DNA of 64,000 nt, from assembly GCA_018267275.1 (NCBI GenBank), contig JAFDYV010000006.1, positions 62,001-126,000 on the forward strand, in the 5' to 3' direction. The notes beneath the pieces are model-generated. The model ran no database searches. It was not told the origin of the DNA and saw only the letters and a list, made by a program, of their open reading frames with translations. The translations under genes and the position numbers were made by a program. This DNA comes from Bacteroidota bacterium. GTDB taxonomy: Bacteria > Bacteroidota > Bacteroidia > Cytophagales > Cyclobacteriaceae. Positions 7,118-15,707 of the stretch are shown here, one piece after another (position 1 is the stretch's first letter; every line of letters starts with the position of its first letter).

Positions 7118-9063
7118 TATCTACGATAGGAAAAATATCCTATGGTTTATTTTTTTGCGTGCTTTTGCCCACGCTTTTATTCCTTTGGAGTTCTGAAATT
7201 GAAGTACCGATTGTGATCGGCAATTGGCCGATTACGGGCTGGACTTTACTAGTTTTTGGGTTCATGCTAATAGCTATTGCCATGTATGACTTATGGACAA
7301 AAGGGAAGGGATTACCAATGAACGCGTATCCTCCTGTTTATTTTGTCCGGCAAGGTGTCTATCGCTTCTTTCAACATCCGATTTACGTTGGCTTCAGCTC
7401 ATCTTACGCGGGCGCGTCAATTTTACTACATTCTGCTAGCGGGCTTTTCCTAATTACACCCATCGTCATCTTGCTTTGCTGCGCTCTGGTGGTTGGTTAC
7501 GAATCTCCAGACTTGACAAGGAGATTTGGCAATATAAACCACTACCCGTTGTTCGGATGTCCCCCAGCTACTGACGAAAAATCTACTTTCGGTGAACAAC
7601 TAGGGGCTGGAATTTCGGTATTCGTAGTTTGGGTTTTACTTTACGAAACCGTGCTTTACATTGGCACGAGTAACAAGTTTTTTGATACTCTTTTTACATT
7701 TGAGAAAAATTGGTCCATTGTACCTTGGGCGGCAGTTCCTTATGTGTTTATTTATCCGTTCGCAATCTCAGCACCATTTGTATGCGTAACTAAAAAGGCG
7801 CTCCGACAATTCGTTGTAACAACGCGGCTGATGATCGGTTTAGGTGTTTTTTTTCAGTTGGTACTTCCACTTTACGCAAGCCAAAAGCCAATTCAATCAG
7901 AAGGCGTTTTCGAATTGATTATGCAACTTGAAAGATTGCTTGACGGATCCGCGGGGGCATTTCCGTCCTTTCATGTTTTGTGGGCCTTTGTTGCTGCGTA
8001 CTGCTGGGCAAATTTTTTACTTCGTTTCAAATCAATTCCATACCTTTTCGCAATATTAATATCATGGAGTTGTATAGCGGTTGGTGTTCACGGGGTATTA
8101 GATGTTATCGCAGCCTTTTTGTTATGGTTATTAATTCTTTGCAGAGACAGCGTTTACGCAAGAATCCAAATGGCATGTGAAAATTTAGCAAACTCGTGGC
8201 ACGAATGGCGTTTTGGAAACGTTCGAATCATAAATCATAGTATCTATGCTGGCATGGCAGGAATGGTGGGTATTGCATTAGCATCAGTATTCATAAATGA
8301 CTCTAGAATTCTCATGACTGTCACTTTATGTACCCTGCTGGGCGGAGCGATTTGGGGTTGGATTGTTGAAGGTTCATCCAAATTACTAAGACCTTTTGGA
8401 TATTACGGTGCGTTGATAGGAGGTATTGTTGGTGTGCTTTTGTGTCAGTGGATGTTTGACTATTCAATTGTCAACTCTCTGTTGGTGTTTGCGTTGGCCG
8501 CTCCAGCCACACAAGCAATCGGCCGACTTCGATGCCTCGTGCAAGGCTGCTGCCATGGACGGATCAATGATTCCGGTAAAGGAATCGTTTATTTGAACGA
8601 ACATACGCGTGTGTGCAAGATTTCGGGTTTGAGGGGGCAACCTATACACAATACCCAATTATGTTCGATCATCTCTAATGTTATTATCGGATTGATTTTG
8701 TGGCGACTCTGGTATGCGAATGTCTTCCCACCTTTGATAATTGGGTTGTATTTCATACTCAGCGGTGCCGCGCGGTTTATGGAAGAGCAATATCGTGGTG
8801 AAACGCAAACCAAAGTGATCTACGGTCTACCCATTTATCAATGGTTGGCGATTTTTAGTATTGTTTTTGGCGCCATTCTTTCGGTAATGCTGGCAGGCAC
8901 ACCCCCAGCTCTTTCTCCCAGCATCACAACCCAATCCTTTGTGGCTATGATCATCACATTTTTTTTAAGTGCATTTGCGATGGGTGTAGACTTTCCAGAA
9001 TCCAAAATACCGTTTTCCAGGTTGAGTGGAAAAAAAACAAAAAGCATAACACAGCCTGCCTAA
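7114..9063 (+). CDS. fused membrane protein: ICMT-like, PAP2-like and Lgt-like segments
   Basis: About 649 residues and many membrane helices. Residues 1-160 resemble isoprenylcysteine methyltransferase/NnrU-type methylases: FFQHPIYVGF near residue 88 and YESPDLTRRFGN near 132. The middle carries PAP2-like phosphatase/phosphotransferase marks, AGAFPSFH near 287 and SCIAVGVHGVLDV near 310. The C-terminal third resembles prolipoprotein diacylglyceryl transferase, with GRLRCLVQGCCHGR near residue 470 and an E/R-rich ARFMEEQYRGE loop near 550. The ATG at 7114 is preferred over an in-frame TTG at 7108 because it overlaps the upstream stop as ATGA. The function is probably transfer or remodelling of a lipid headgroup; the exact reaction is unknown. 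Confidence 0.75.
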   Translation: MISTIGKISYGLFFCVLLPTLLFLWSSEIEVPIVIGNWPITGWTLLVFGFMLIAIAMYDLWTKGKGLPMNAYPPVYFVRQGVYRFFQHPIYVGFSSSYAGASILLHSASGLFLITPIVILLCCALVVGYESPDLTRRFGNINHYPLFGCPPATDEKSTFGEQLGAGISVFVVWVLLYETVLYIGTSNKFFDTLFTFEKNWSIVPWAAVPYVFIYPFAISAPFVCVTKKALRQFVVTTRLMIGLGVFFQLVLPLYASQKPIQSEGVFELIMQLERLLDGSAGAFPSFHVLWAFVAAYCWANFLLRFKSIPYLFAILISWSCIAVGVHGVLDVIAAFLLWLLILCRDSVYARIQMACENLANSWHEWRFGNVRIINHSIYAGMAGMVGIALASVFINDSRILMTVTLCTLLGGAIWGWIVEGSSKLLRPFGYYGALIGGIVGVLLCQWMFDYSIVNSLLVFALAAPATQAIGRLRCLVQGCCHGRINDSGKGIVYLNEHTRVCKISGLRGQPIHNTQLCSIISNVIIGLILWRLWYANVFPPLIIGLYFILSGAARFMEEQYRGETQTKVIYGLPIYQWLAIFSIVFGAILSVMLAGTPPALSPSITTQSFVAMIITFFLSAFAMGVDFPESKIPFSRLSGKKTKSITQPA

Positions 9064-9307
9064 ATCCCGATCTTCTGCCGCTTTGTCCAAATTTCGTTGA
9101 TGGTGTGGGCTATCGACTTGTTGTCGTGTAAAAAGAGGTCAATCATCTCCGGTACTTTGACTTTTCCATTTACCAATAAACTTGCGATACTCAACGTATT
9201 CGATGGCATCATACTATCGACAGTACGTTCGCAAACATCTCCGCTGACAATAGTAGATCAACTTGCAAGAGTTTTTCACAGGTAGTTTCCATTTCCGGCA
9301 GATTCAT
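9060..9307 (-). pseudogene. possible frameshifted remnant of a small gene
   Basis: Two short minus-strand frames join end to start: 9307-9209 (ATG, 32 codons, helical, reading METTCEKLLQVDLLLSAEMF) and 9212-9060 (ATG, 50 codons, including VPEMIDLFLHDNKSIAHTIN). They overlap as ATGA at 9209-9212. Each looks protein-like, and together they would make about 80 residues. This may be a decayed gene or two tiny coupled genes; no family was recognised. Nothing else is seen in the 9064-9404 interval. Confidence 0.25.
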
Positions 9308-9404
9308 TCGACATGAGTAGGGATTTCCCGAAGTCTCATATTCCTTTTTTAAGGCTCACTAGGTATCCTATTTGTTGAAACCTTTAGAACCGATACCGTC
9401 AAAT

Positions 9405-10598
9405 TTAAGGGGTATTCACTTCATGAAATCCCCCCTCCTCTTTGTCCGTCCAGCTCATAGGGTAATTCTTGTCGAGGAAGGGCAGCGAGTCTTCTGTTAA
9501 ATATAACGGGCGGAAGGTGTCAATCATCACGGCTAGTTCGTGTGTCTCTTTGGCACCAATACTTTTTTCAACGGTGCCAGGGTGCGGCCCGTGCGGCAAT
9601 CCGCCTGGGTGAAGTGTAAACGAACCACGTTCAATGCCCCTGCGGCTCATAAAGTTTCCTTCGGCATAATACAACACTTCATCGCTATCAATGTTGCTAT
9701 GATTGTAAGGTGCGGGTATCGCTTGCGGGTGGTAATCGAACAAGCGCGGCACAAACGAGCATATCACAAAATTATGCGCCTGAAACGTTTGGTGTACGGG
9801 TGGTGGCTGATGGATGCGCCCGGTGATGGGCTCAAAATCATGAATTGAAAAAGCATAGGGCCACAAAAATCCATCCCACCCCACCAAGTCGAGGGGACTG
9901 TGGTCATACACATAAGGATGCAAATGCCCTTGTTTTTTTATCTTCATCAAAAACTCACCGCGCGAGGCATCGGTGATGAGTTCATGTGGTGGACGGATGT
10001 CGCGCTCACAGTAGGGTGAATGCTCCAGCAATTGACCTAACTGATTGCGGTAGCGCTTCACCGTTTCCACAGGCGAAGCCGATTCGATGATAAGCAAACG
10101 CAACGGGCCTTCTTCAAACTCCAGTTTGTAAATCACCGTGCGCGGAATGACTACATAATCACCTTGGCGAATGTCCAGCTTACCAAATTGTGAAATCAAT
10201 GTACCTTTACCATCGTGAATGAAAATCACTTCATCGCCTTCGGCATTTTTATAGAAGTAATCCATTTTGCGCTGCGTGGGCGAACAAATGGAAATGGAGC
10301 AATCTGCATTGGCCAACAACACTTTGCGTGATTCCAAAAAATCGGTGCCTGTTGTAGTTACTTTAGAGGTATTAAGGTGTGTTTGCCGCAGTGCGTAATC
10401 GTTAATGACTTTGGGACTGTACTTTACCGGCTCGGCCACGGATTTGATTCGTGTTGGCGGATAGATGTGGTAGAGATTGGAATAAATTCCAGAGAAGCCC
10501 TCTGAGCTAACCAATTCTTCTTTGTACAAACTGCCATCGGGCTGGCGGAACTGCGTGTGGCGTTTGGGAGGGATTTTTCCAAGGCGGTGATAGTACAT
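9405..10598 (-). CDS. hmgA: homogentisate 1,2-dioxygenase
   Basis: A 397-residue cupin dioxygenase that opens the ring of homogentisate to maleylacetoacetate in tyrosine/phenylalanine breakdown. Family marks are the N-terminal MYYHRLGKIPPKRHTQFR, the iron-binding region near residues 290-345 with YYAEGNFMSRRGIERGSF, and HPGGLPHGPHPG. The protein appears intact from ATG (10598) to stop. The right-hand neighbour is the transposon end, with only 24 nt between the start codon and the target duplication, so the native promoter is probably displaced and the gene may be silent or driven from transposon sequence. Confidence 0.93.
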   Translation of the reverse strand: MYYHRLGKIPPKRHTQFRQPDGSLYKEELVSSEGFSGIYSNLYHIYPPTRIKSVAEPVKYSPKVINDYALRQTHLNTSKVTTTGTDFLESRKVLLANADCSISICSPTQRKMDYFYKNAEGDEVIFIHDGKGTLISQFGKLDIRQGDYVVIPRTVIYKLEFEEGPLRLLIIESASPVETVKRYRNQLGQLLEHSPYCERDIRPPHELITDASRGEFLMKIKKQGHLHPYVYDHSPLDLVGWDGFLWPYAFSIHDFEPITGRIHQPPPVHQTFQAHNFVICSFVPRLFDYHPQAIPAPYNHSNIDSDEVLYYAEGNFMSRRGIERGSFTLHPGGLPHGPHPGTVEKSIGAKETHELAVMIDTFRPLYLTEDSLPFLDKNYPMSWTDKEEGGFHEVNTP

Positions 10599-10622
10599 GT
10601 CTTCAGGATTTTAGACGGACAA

Positions 10623-10627
10623 GTTAG
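10623..10627. repeat. 5-bp target-site duplication, left copy
   Basis: GTTAG directly abuts the left terminus TGGGG and is repeated as GTTAG at 40410-40414, directly after the right terminus CCCCA. Five bases is the duplication length of Tn7-type transposases. Confidence 0.85.
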
Positions 10628-10694
10628 TGGGGTAACAGAATAAAGTTTTTGAGTTCTGAATAAAGTTTTTGAGTTGCGGAATAAAGTTTTTAAG
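10628..10694. repeat. left end with three transposase-binding repeats
   Basis: Three near-identical copies of GAATAAAGTTTTTGAG lie at 10638-10653, 10658-10673 and 10679-10694 (the last with AAG). The 20-21 bp spacing places them on one face of the helix, as TnsB sites do. The first begins 10 bp inside the terminus. Confidence 0.88.
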
Positions 10695-10785
10695 TTTTCA
10701 AAATTAGCAAAAACTACTTTTTATAGCCCCTTTTGCAATATAACATTGAAAATCAGCTTAATAGAGAGTTTATGCTTTTTTGATC

Positions 10786-12534
10786 TTATATTTTAGCCAA
10801 AGACATGTTCTGGTAACTTTCTAAGTAATCCTTAACAAAGCATTTAAGACTTATCACATCAGTGGTAGTCAAGGATTTCCGGTTTCCAATAAATCTGTGA
10901 TACAAAGACCTCTCCGAGATATCTTTTAAATATCCACTTGTTTTACAAACAGATTCTACAAATTGAGAAATTTGGCGAGTTTTAAAGCTCAGCCAAGACT
11001 CGACACTTCCATTAATAAACGACACGGTTTTTGGAAGCAATTTTTGATAATTAGCATAGGTTAAATCTTTAAACTCATCTCCTAGAAGTTTAATTTTTGA
11101 GATTCGATAGTTTGGGTTTTCTTTACATAATTGATTAAATCTCTTTTTTAATTGATTAAGTATGGCCACATCACTTACTTTGATCGTTGTGTATTTTTTT
11201 CTTTTGAAATAAATTTTATTGTACTTGAACCATTCCGAATCATATTTACGTAACCAATTTTCCAATACTCTATACTTTGTACTTTGTTTCTTGCAAGTCA
11301 AGTATTGTTTTCTTTTTACCGATAAGTTTCTCTCAAATTTCTCTTGATAAGATTTATAGTTTCTAATTTTTGAGAGCTTTTTAATCATTTCAATGTTAAT
11401 CATTAACTCTGCACTTATTTCTCGATACAATTTCCCATCCTCTCTAGCTGCCTTAATCTGATTTACTATCTTAAACCCGTAATCTATTACAAAGCTCTCA
11501 TTCAACATATTGATGTTATACCTGTATCCACAGACTGGACAGAAAATTTCCAACCAGTCTTTTCTGTTTCCTCTTCCCTTTTTAAATCTTGTCAACAAGT
11601 TACATTTCGATTCACCACACCGGCAATCGTTTTGAATATTTAATTCTTTTTGTTGTGGAATAATTTTTATGCTAGATTCTAATTGCCTTTGGTAGTATTT
11701 TAAAACTAATAAATATATTGGCAAGGTTGGAGACCACCCATTTATGAGTCTGTTAAAATTTGCTGCCTTATTAAAGGATTTTATTTCTATCATGTTCAAA
11801 TGACTATCACTTGATAGAATTCTTGTAATTTCTTGTCTAAATATTTGAACAAAGAGATTGTTTTTAACAAAACCGGCATTCTTTAAATTATCTAAGATGC
11901 TCATTCTGTCAAATTGGTTATTGCCTAATAGTATACTTTGAATGTCCGCATTAACGGATTTTTCAACTTGATTACCGTAAACAATTGGCATGTTATCTCT
12001 TACTAGATTATCCGCTACGTACCAAATGGTTTTATTTGATATCTTAGAGTGATCTAATTCGTGCAAATAACAATTATGTTCTGGGCACAATGACCAACCG
12101 GGGATTGAATGCATTAAATGCCAATATGTTTCTTGATATTTTACCCTGTCACTTTTAACGCATATTGGACAATACCTTAAAGCCTTTTGAGGAGTTGAAA
12201 GGGTTTTGATTAGAGGTGGATTAATGAAGCTGCCTTTCATTAATTGAATGATTTGATTTAATTCACTCTGCGAAACGAATGGTCGCAAATAAGGAATCAA
12301 AGTATGATTTTCAATTATAGTGTTTGCATTATTTAAAAATGAGTTTTGGCATATTCTTTTTATGAATAAATCAACGTTTAATGCTTGATTAGGGTTAAAT
12401 TTTCGAATTACTTCTCCAAATAGATGGCGTGAAGCATTTGAACCGTTTAAGCCTAGATGATCTTTGTATCTATTGAGAATACTAAAATACGATTCTCTAA
12501 AATATGGTTGGTTTATGTAAGCAGTTCTAAACAT
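10786..12534 (-). CDS. TnsD/TniQ-family target selector, second copy
   Basis: A 582-residue TniQ-family protein, last gene of the tns operon. The N-terminal TniQ domain has a zinc-finger pair, CPIC near residue 141 and CPEH near residue 171, with the usual aromatic/histidine spacing. A second cysteine cluster occurs near 315-360 (CRCGESKC and CPVCGYRY), typical of long TnsD proteins that read a specific DNA site. It starts 10 bp after the preceding tniQ gene and is clearly paralogous to it in layout but divergent in sequence. Whether this or the other copy recognises the hmgA-proximal site cannot be told; the two may serve different target routes. Confidence 0.85.
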   Translation of the reverse strand: MFRTAYINQPYFRESYFSILNRYKDHLGLNGSNASRHLFGEVIRKFNPNQALNVDLFIKRICQNSFLNNANTIIENHTLIPYLRPFVSQSELNQIIQLMKGSFINPPLIKTLSTPQKALRYCPICVKSDRVKYQETYWHLMHSIPGWSLCPEHNCYLHELDHSKISNKTIWYVADNLVRDNMPIVYGNQVEKSVNADIQSILLGNNQFDRMSILDNLKNAGFVKNNLFVQIFRQEITRILSSDSHLNMIEIKSFNKAANFNRLINGWSPTLPIYLLVLKYYQRQLESSIKIIPQQKELNIQNDCRCGESKCNLLTRFKKGRGNRKDWLEIFCPVCGYRYNINMLNESFVIDYGFKIVNQIKAAREDGKLYREISAELMINIEMIKKLSKIRNYKSYQEKFERNLSVKRKQYLTCKKQSTKYRVLENWLRKYDSEWFKYNKIYFKRKKYTTIKVSDVAILNQLKKRFNQLCKENPNYRISKIKLLGDEFKDLTYANYQKLLPKTVSFINGSVESWLSFKTRQISQFVESVCKTSGYLKDISERSLYHRFIGNRKSLTTTDVISLKCFVKDYLESYQNMSLAKI

Positions 12535-12544
12535 ACTATGTATT

Positions 12545-14335
12545 CTATTTTTTAATTATCATAGCTAGTTCCGGTTCAAGTGTAGTTTCTAGTTTTCGTA
12601 TTTTAGCAGTTCTCAATATTCTTGACCTTTTTAATGAAGTAGAATCGGACCTAATTTTATCAACTGCATAGGTTAACTTTCTCTGTTGAAATTTTGCTTT
12701 ATTCTCTACAACATTTTCAATGAACTGCATTGTTAATGGAAGACGATTTATCTCTTTCGTTTTTGTTATTGATCTTAAAGATTTTGCAGTTCTAAATAGT
12801 AGCGACTTTGATATTGTTTTAGGATATTTGTATTGAATTAATTGATTGTAGTTTTTCTTAATTAGTTCATTTAGCTGATGGTCAAGTTCTCCCCAGTTAA
12901 TTCTTAACTGTCCATTATTATTCACCTTTTTGTATTTTATATTTTCGGCAACTAGCCACTGCTGATCATTTTTAAATAACCATTTATAAATCCTGGCATT
13001 TCGTGCTCTGGTCTCTTTTATAGAATAGTTATTTTCTTTAAGCGCTTTCCGCCAGAGCGCTTTATAGTTATTTGATAGATTTCCTACTTTATCTTTCTTA
13101 AGCAATTTTAATATCATTCGTTTTGCTACATTGTGAGTAACGCCTAAGGTCTTACCGATTGAATAATAACTTTGCTTGCTTTTAAAGAGTTTCAATAATG
13201 ACGATTCCCAGATATCACCGTATCTGATAATTTTCTTTTTCCATACAAAAGTTTGATCTTTCTGTCGTTTCAGGTACTTTTTAAATGACATTCCGCAGGA
13301 GCATTCAAAATGTTGTACTTCACATTTTAGCTTCAAATCGTACTTGATGATTGGTTCTAGCTGATTTAATATCAGAAATGAGTCACATAGTTTATTTAAA
13401 CAAGCTTCTTTTTGTTTTACTACCTGAGTAGTAGTAATACTGGATTTCATTTGTTCAATCAAGAAGTAAAGGAATAAATGCTTTAATGGATTAATGATCT
13501 TATTGGGTCTATACAATGCACTGGAGTAAAAGGTTTTAATTGAATCATTTTCTTTCGTCAGATTTAGTAGCTCAATAATGTCTGTTTGATGAATTGTTGA
13601 GTTTATATATGCATTTATCTTTTCATGATTTAATACTGAGCCTTTGTAAAACCCGAGTTTATTCAGTTGTTCTTTGTAATATGTGTTATGCGAGTTTAAC
13701 TGAAGGCTTCCCTCCAGTAGCCGTATAGCGATTTCAAGAATGTTATTAAATAGCTTGTTTTTATTTTTTTGACTGGAACAAGAATTTAACAGCACTCTAT
13801 CATCTAAAATTGGAGGTTTCTGAGGGTTTGTATCAAAAACATGCGGTATGTAGCAGTGTAATTTAACATTATGTATTTTGCAGACGGGTATTAAGAGCTG
13901 ATGAACGCGATGGAAGTATGCTTGGTTGTAGTTGTTAATATCTTCTAAGAGGCAATCAGGACAATACATTAGGTGTTTTGAATCTATCACCTTTGAACTG
14001 TTAAGGCCTATAAATGATGACGAATTAGCTATTCCATTGTTTGCCATTTTTCGCTTTAAGTGTAATGCTTCTCGGTCCGATACGAAATTTCTATAGAATG
14101 GAAATTGTGTAAAATTTTGAATTACTTCATTTGTGGTTGTTGGAAATACCAATTTTGTAGCATTAACGAAATGATTAATTCGACATGGCAAAATTGTGCT
14201 TTGTGAAAATGATTTGTAACCGAAAAACTCGCGATTAAACGCGGCCAGATTTTTAATTACATACAAATGATAGTATCTTCCTAGGACACTTATGAGTAGT
14301 TCATCTGGTAGTGGAGGTGGAAATGATAGAATCAC
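12545..14335 (-). CDS. TnsD/TniQ-family target selector, first copy
   Basis: A 596-residue TniQ-family protein beginning with SFPPPLPDELLISVLGRYYHL, a typical TniQ start. The zinc-finger segment is MYCPDC near residue 121 with CKIHNVKLH near 153, and a further Cys/His patch, CEVQHFECSCG, lies near 340. The C-terminal half is lysine-rich with helix-turn-helix-like stretches, such as SYYSIGKTLGVTHNVAKRM near 390, suited to sequence-specific DNA reading like Tn7 TnsD. It follows tnsC after 2 bp and precedes the second tniQ gene by 10 bp. It is expected to bind an attachment site and recruit TnsC. Confidence 0.87.
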   Translation of the reverse strand: MILSFPPPLPDELLISVLGRYYHLYVIKNLAAFNREFFGYKSFSQSTILPCRINHFVNATKLVFPTTTNEVIQNFTQFPFYRNFVSDREALHLKRKMANNGIANSSSFIGLNSSKVIDSKHLMYCPDCLLEDINNYNQAYFHRVHQLLIPVCKIHNVKLHCYIPHVFDTNPQKPPILDDRVLLNSCSSQKNKNKLFNNILEIAIRLLEGSLQLNSHNTYYKEQLNKLGFYKGSVLNHEKINAYINSTIHQTDIIELLNLTKENDSIKTFYSSALYRPNKIINPLKHLFLYFLIEQMKSSITTTQVVKQKEACLNKLCDSFLILNQLEPIIKYDLKLKCEVQHFECSCGMSFKKYLKRQKDQTFVWKKKIIRYGDIWESSLLKLFKSKQSYYSIGKTLGVTHNVAKRMILKLLKKDKVGNLSNNYKALWRKALKENNYSIKETRARNARIYKWLFKNDQQWLVAENIKYKKVNNNGQLRINWGELDHQLNELIKKNYNQLIQYKYPKTISKSLLFRTAKSLRSITKTKEINRLPLTMQFIENVVENKAKFQQRKLTYAVDKIRSDSTSLKRSRILRTAKIRKLETTLEPELAMIIKK

Positions 14336-14337
14336 GG

Positions 14338-15705
14338 TTAAGATTCGATTAATTCAGGAATTGATTTTATGATTTTATTCTCGATAAACATAGTTCGAAT
14401 CTCAGAAGCTGTTTTACAGTTTTTGGTTAGCTCAATAAGTGGAGATGGCAATATCGATTCATCTGAAGTAGGTGGGTTATGCTTACTATTTGTTTTACTC
14501 TCTTGTTGGGTACTTTTTCTATGACTGGATTCTTTTTGTTCGTTTTTCTCAGAATGCTTAAAATTTTGAATGTCTAGTAAGTCTGAATACTTGGCTAAAA
14601 TTTCAACTTCATAATTTCTGATTCCTTCTATTGCGTAATCAGTACTATTAAATAGCGATTCAGCTACAGTATACAGGTCAATAGGCTCTATTTCTTCGCG
14701 ATTATAATGAAGAGCAATTTTTTGTGCTTCACAATGTAAAATGCTAAGCATTCTAGGAACTCCTTGAGTAAAGTGATGATACAGTCGATTTAGCTCAGGG
14801 GTAATTTGCTGATTTCCTTTAAGGACTTGCAATTTGAATAGCGAATTCATGAAATGAGACCACTCAGATTTCGGATCAATGTTATATTCCAACCTATCCC
14901 AAATAAAGCCCTGATTTCTAGTTGCTAGCTGAAACGTCTTAAATAGAAGTGATTTCGCCTCTGTAGAACCAACAAAAACAAATGGTACACCAATTCTATT
15001 GGAAATGTATTTTATAAAATCTAATGTTTGCTGAGAAGGATCTGTTCCTTTTCCTTTTCCTTTGAGATCTTGAATTTCATCAAGAATAATTGTTCCTATT
15101 AAGTGCGTAATACATAGTATGCGTACAAATTCCGTAAGTTCATATTCTGTGTATCTTTTGGATTCCTCTTTATATTTATTTTTTGTCACAGAGCCTAATT
15201 CCGATATTATCGCCTTGCAAAGATCTATTCGTGATCCCCTGTGAGGAGTTTGTACCAATAAAACAGGCACTTGTGTTAACCCGAACTCTGGATGTGGGAT
15301 GGTTAATGGAAAAAGAGAACATAGCAGCTTAATGATAGTAGTCTTTCCACATCCTGCAATCCCCATTAAATAACTTCCATACACAGCTGGTTTGTACCGG
15401 ATGTAATCTTCAATAAGCGCGATTCTTTCATCAATATTCAACCCCTTATTATCCTTCAACTTTTTAATAAGAGATTCTGATGACCTTACGCTGTAACTCA
15501 GCATCATATTGGTTAAAAAATGTTCACAGAAGTAATAGTGTCGTGATAGACCTAAAAAAAATTCTGTTTTTATTTTATCTGTCTCAATTATTCTTTCTTG
15601 CTTAGTTCCATCTTTACGAAGATTTGGTATTGTCGTAAATTGTTTTGTAAAAGTAACTCTATCCTGAAGTTTTGGTAAACAGTTTAGAAGTGGCATCTTT
15701 TCCAT
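14338..15705 (-). CDS. tnsC: TnsC-like AAA+ transposition regulator
   Basis: A 455-residue AAA+ ATPase that links target selectors to the TnsA/TnsB transposase. Walker A is GIAGCGKT at residues 115-122; Walker B is TIILDEIQDLKG with D209/E210. Sensor-like VFVGSTEAKSLL follows near 245. The C-terminal 70 residues are low-complexity and charged (EKNEQKESSHRKSTQQESK), perhaps a flexible tail that contacts TnsA/TnsB or TniQ. The protein is close to Tn7 TnsC in size (555 residues) but shorter. The start follows the tnsB stop after 2 bp, so translation is probably coupled. Confidence 0.92.
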   Translation of the reverse strand: MEKMPLLNCLPKLQDRVTFTKQFTTIPNLRKDGTKQERIIETDKIKTEFFLGLSRHYYFCEHFLTNMMLSYSVRSSESLIKKLKDNKGLNIDERIALIEDYIRYKPAVYGSYLMGIAGCGKTTIIKLLCSLFPLTIPHPEFGLTQVPVLLVQTPHRGSRIDLCKAIISELGSVTKNKYKEESKRYTEYELTEFVRILCITHLIGTIILDEIQDLKGKGKGTDPSQQTLDFIKYISNRIGVPFVFVGSTEAKSLLFKTFQLATRNQGFIWDRLEYNIDPKSEWSHFMNSLFKLQVLKGNQQITPELNRLYHHFTQGVPRMLSILHCEAQKIALHYNREEIEPIDLYTVAESLFNSTDYAIEGIRNYEVEILAKYSDLLDIQNFKHSEKNEQKESSHRKSTQQESKTNSKHNPPTSDESILPSPLIELTKNCKTASEIRTMFIENKIIKSIPELIES

Positions 15706-15707
15706 AT

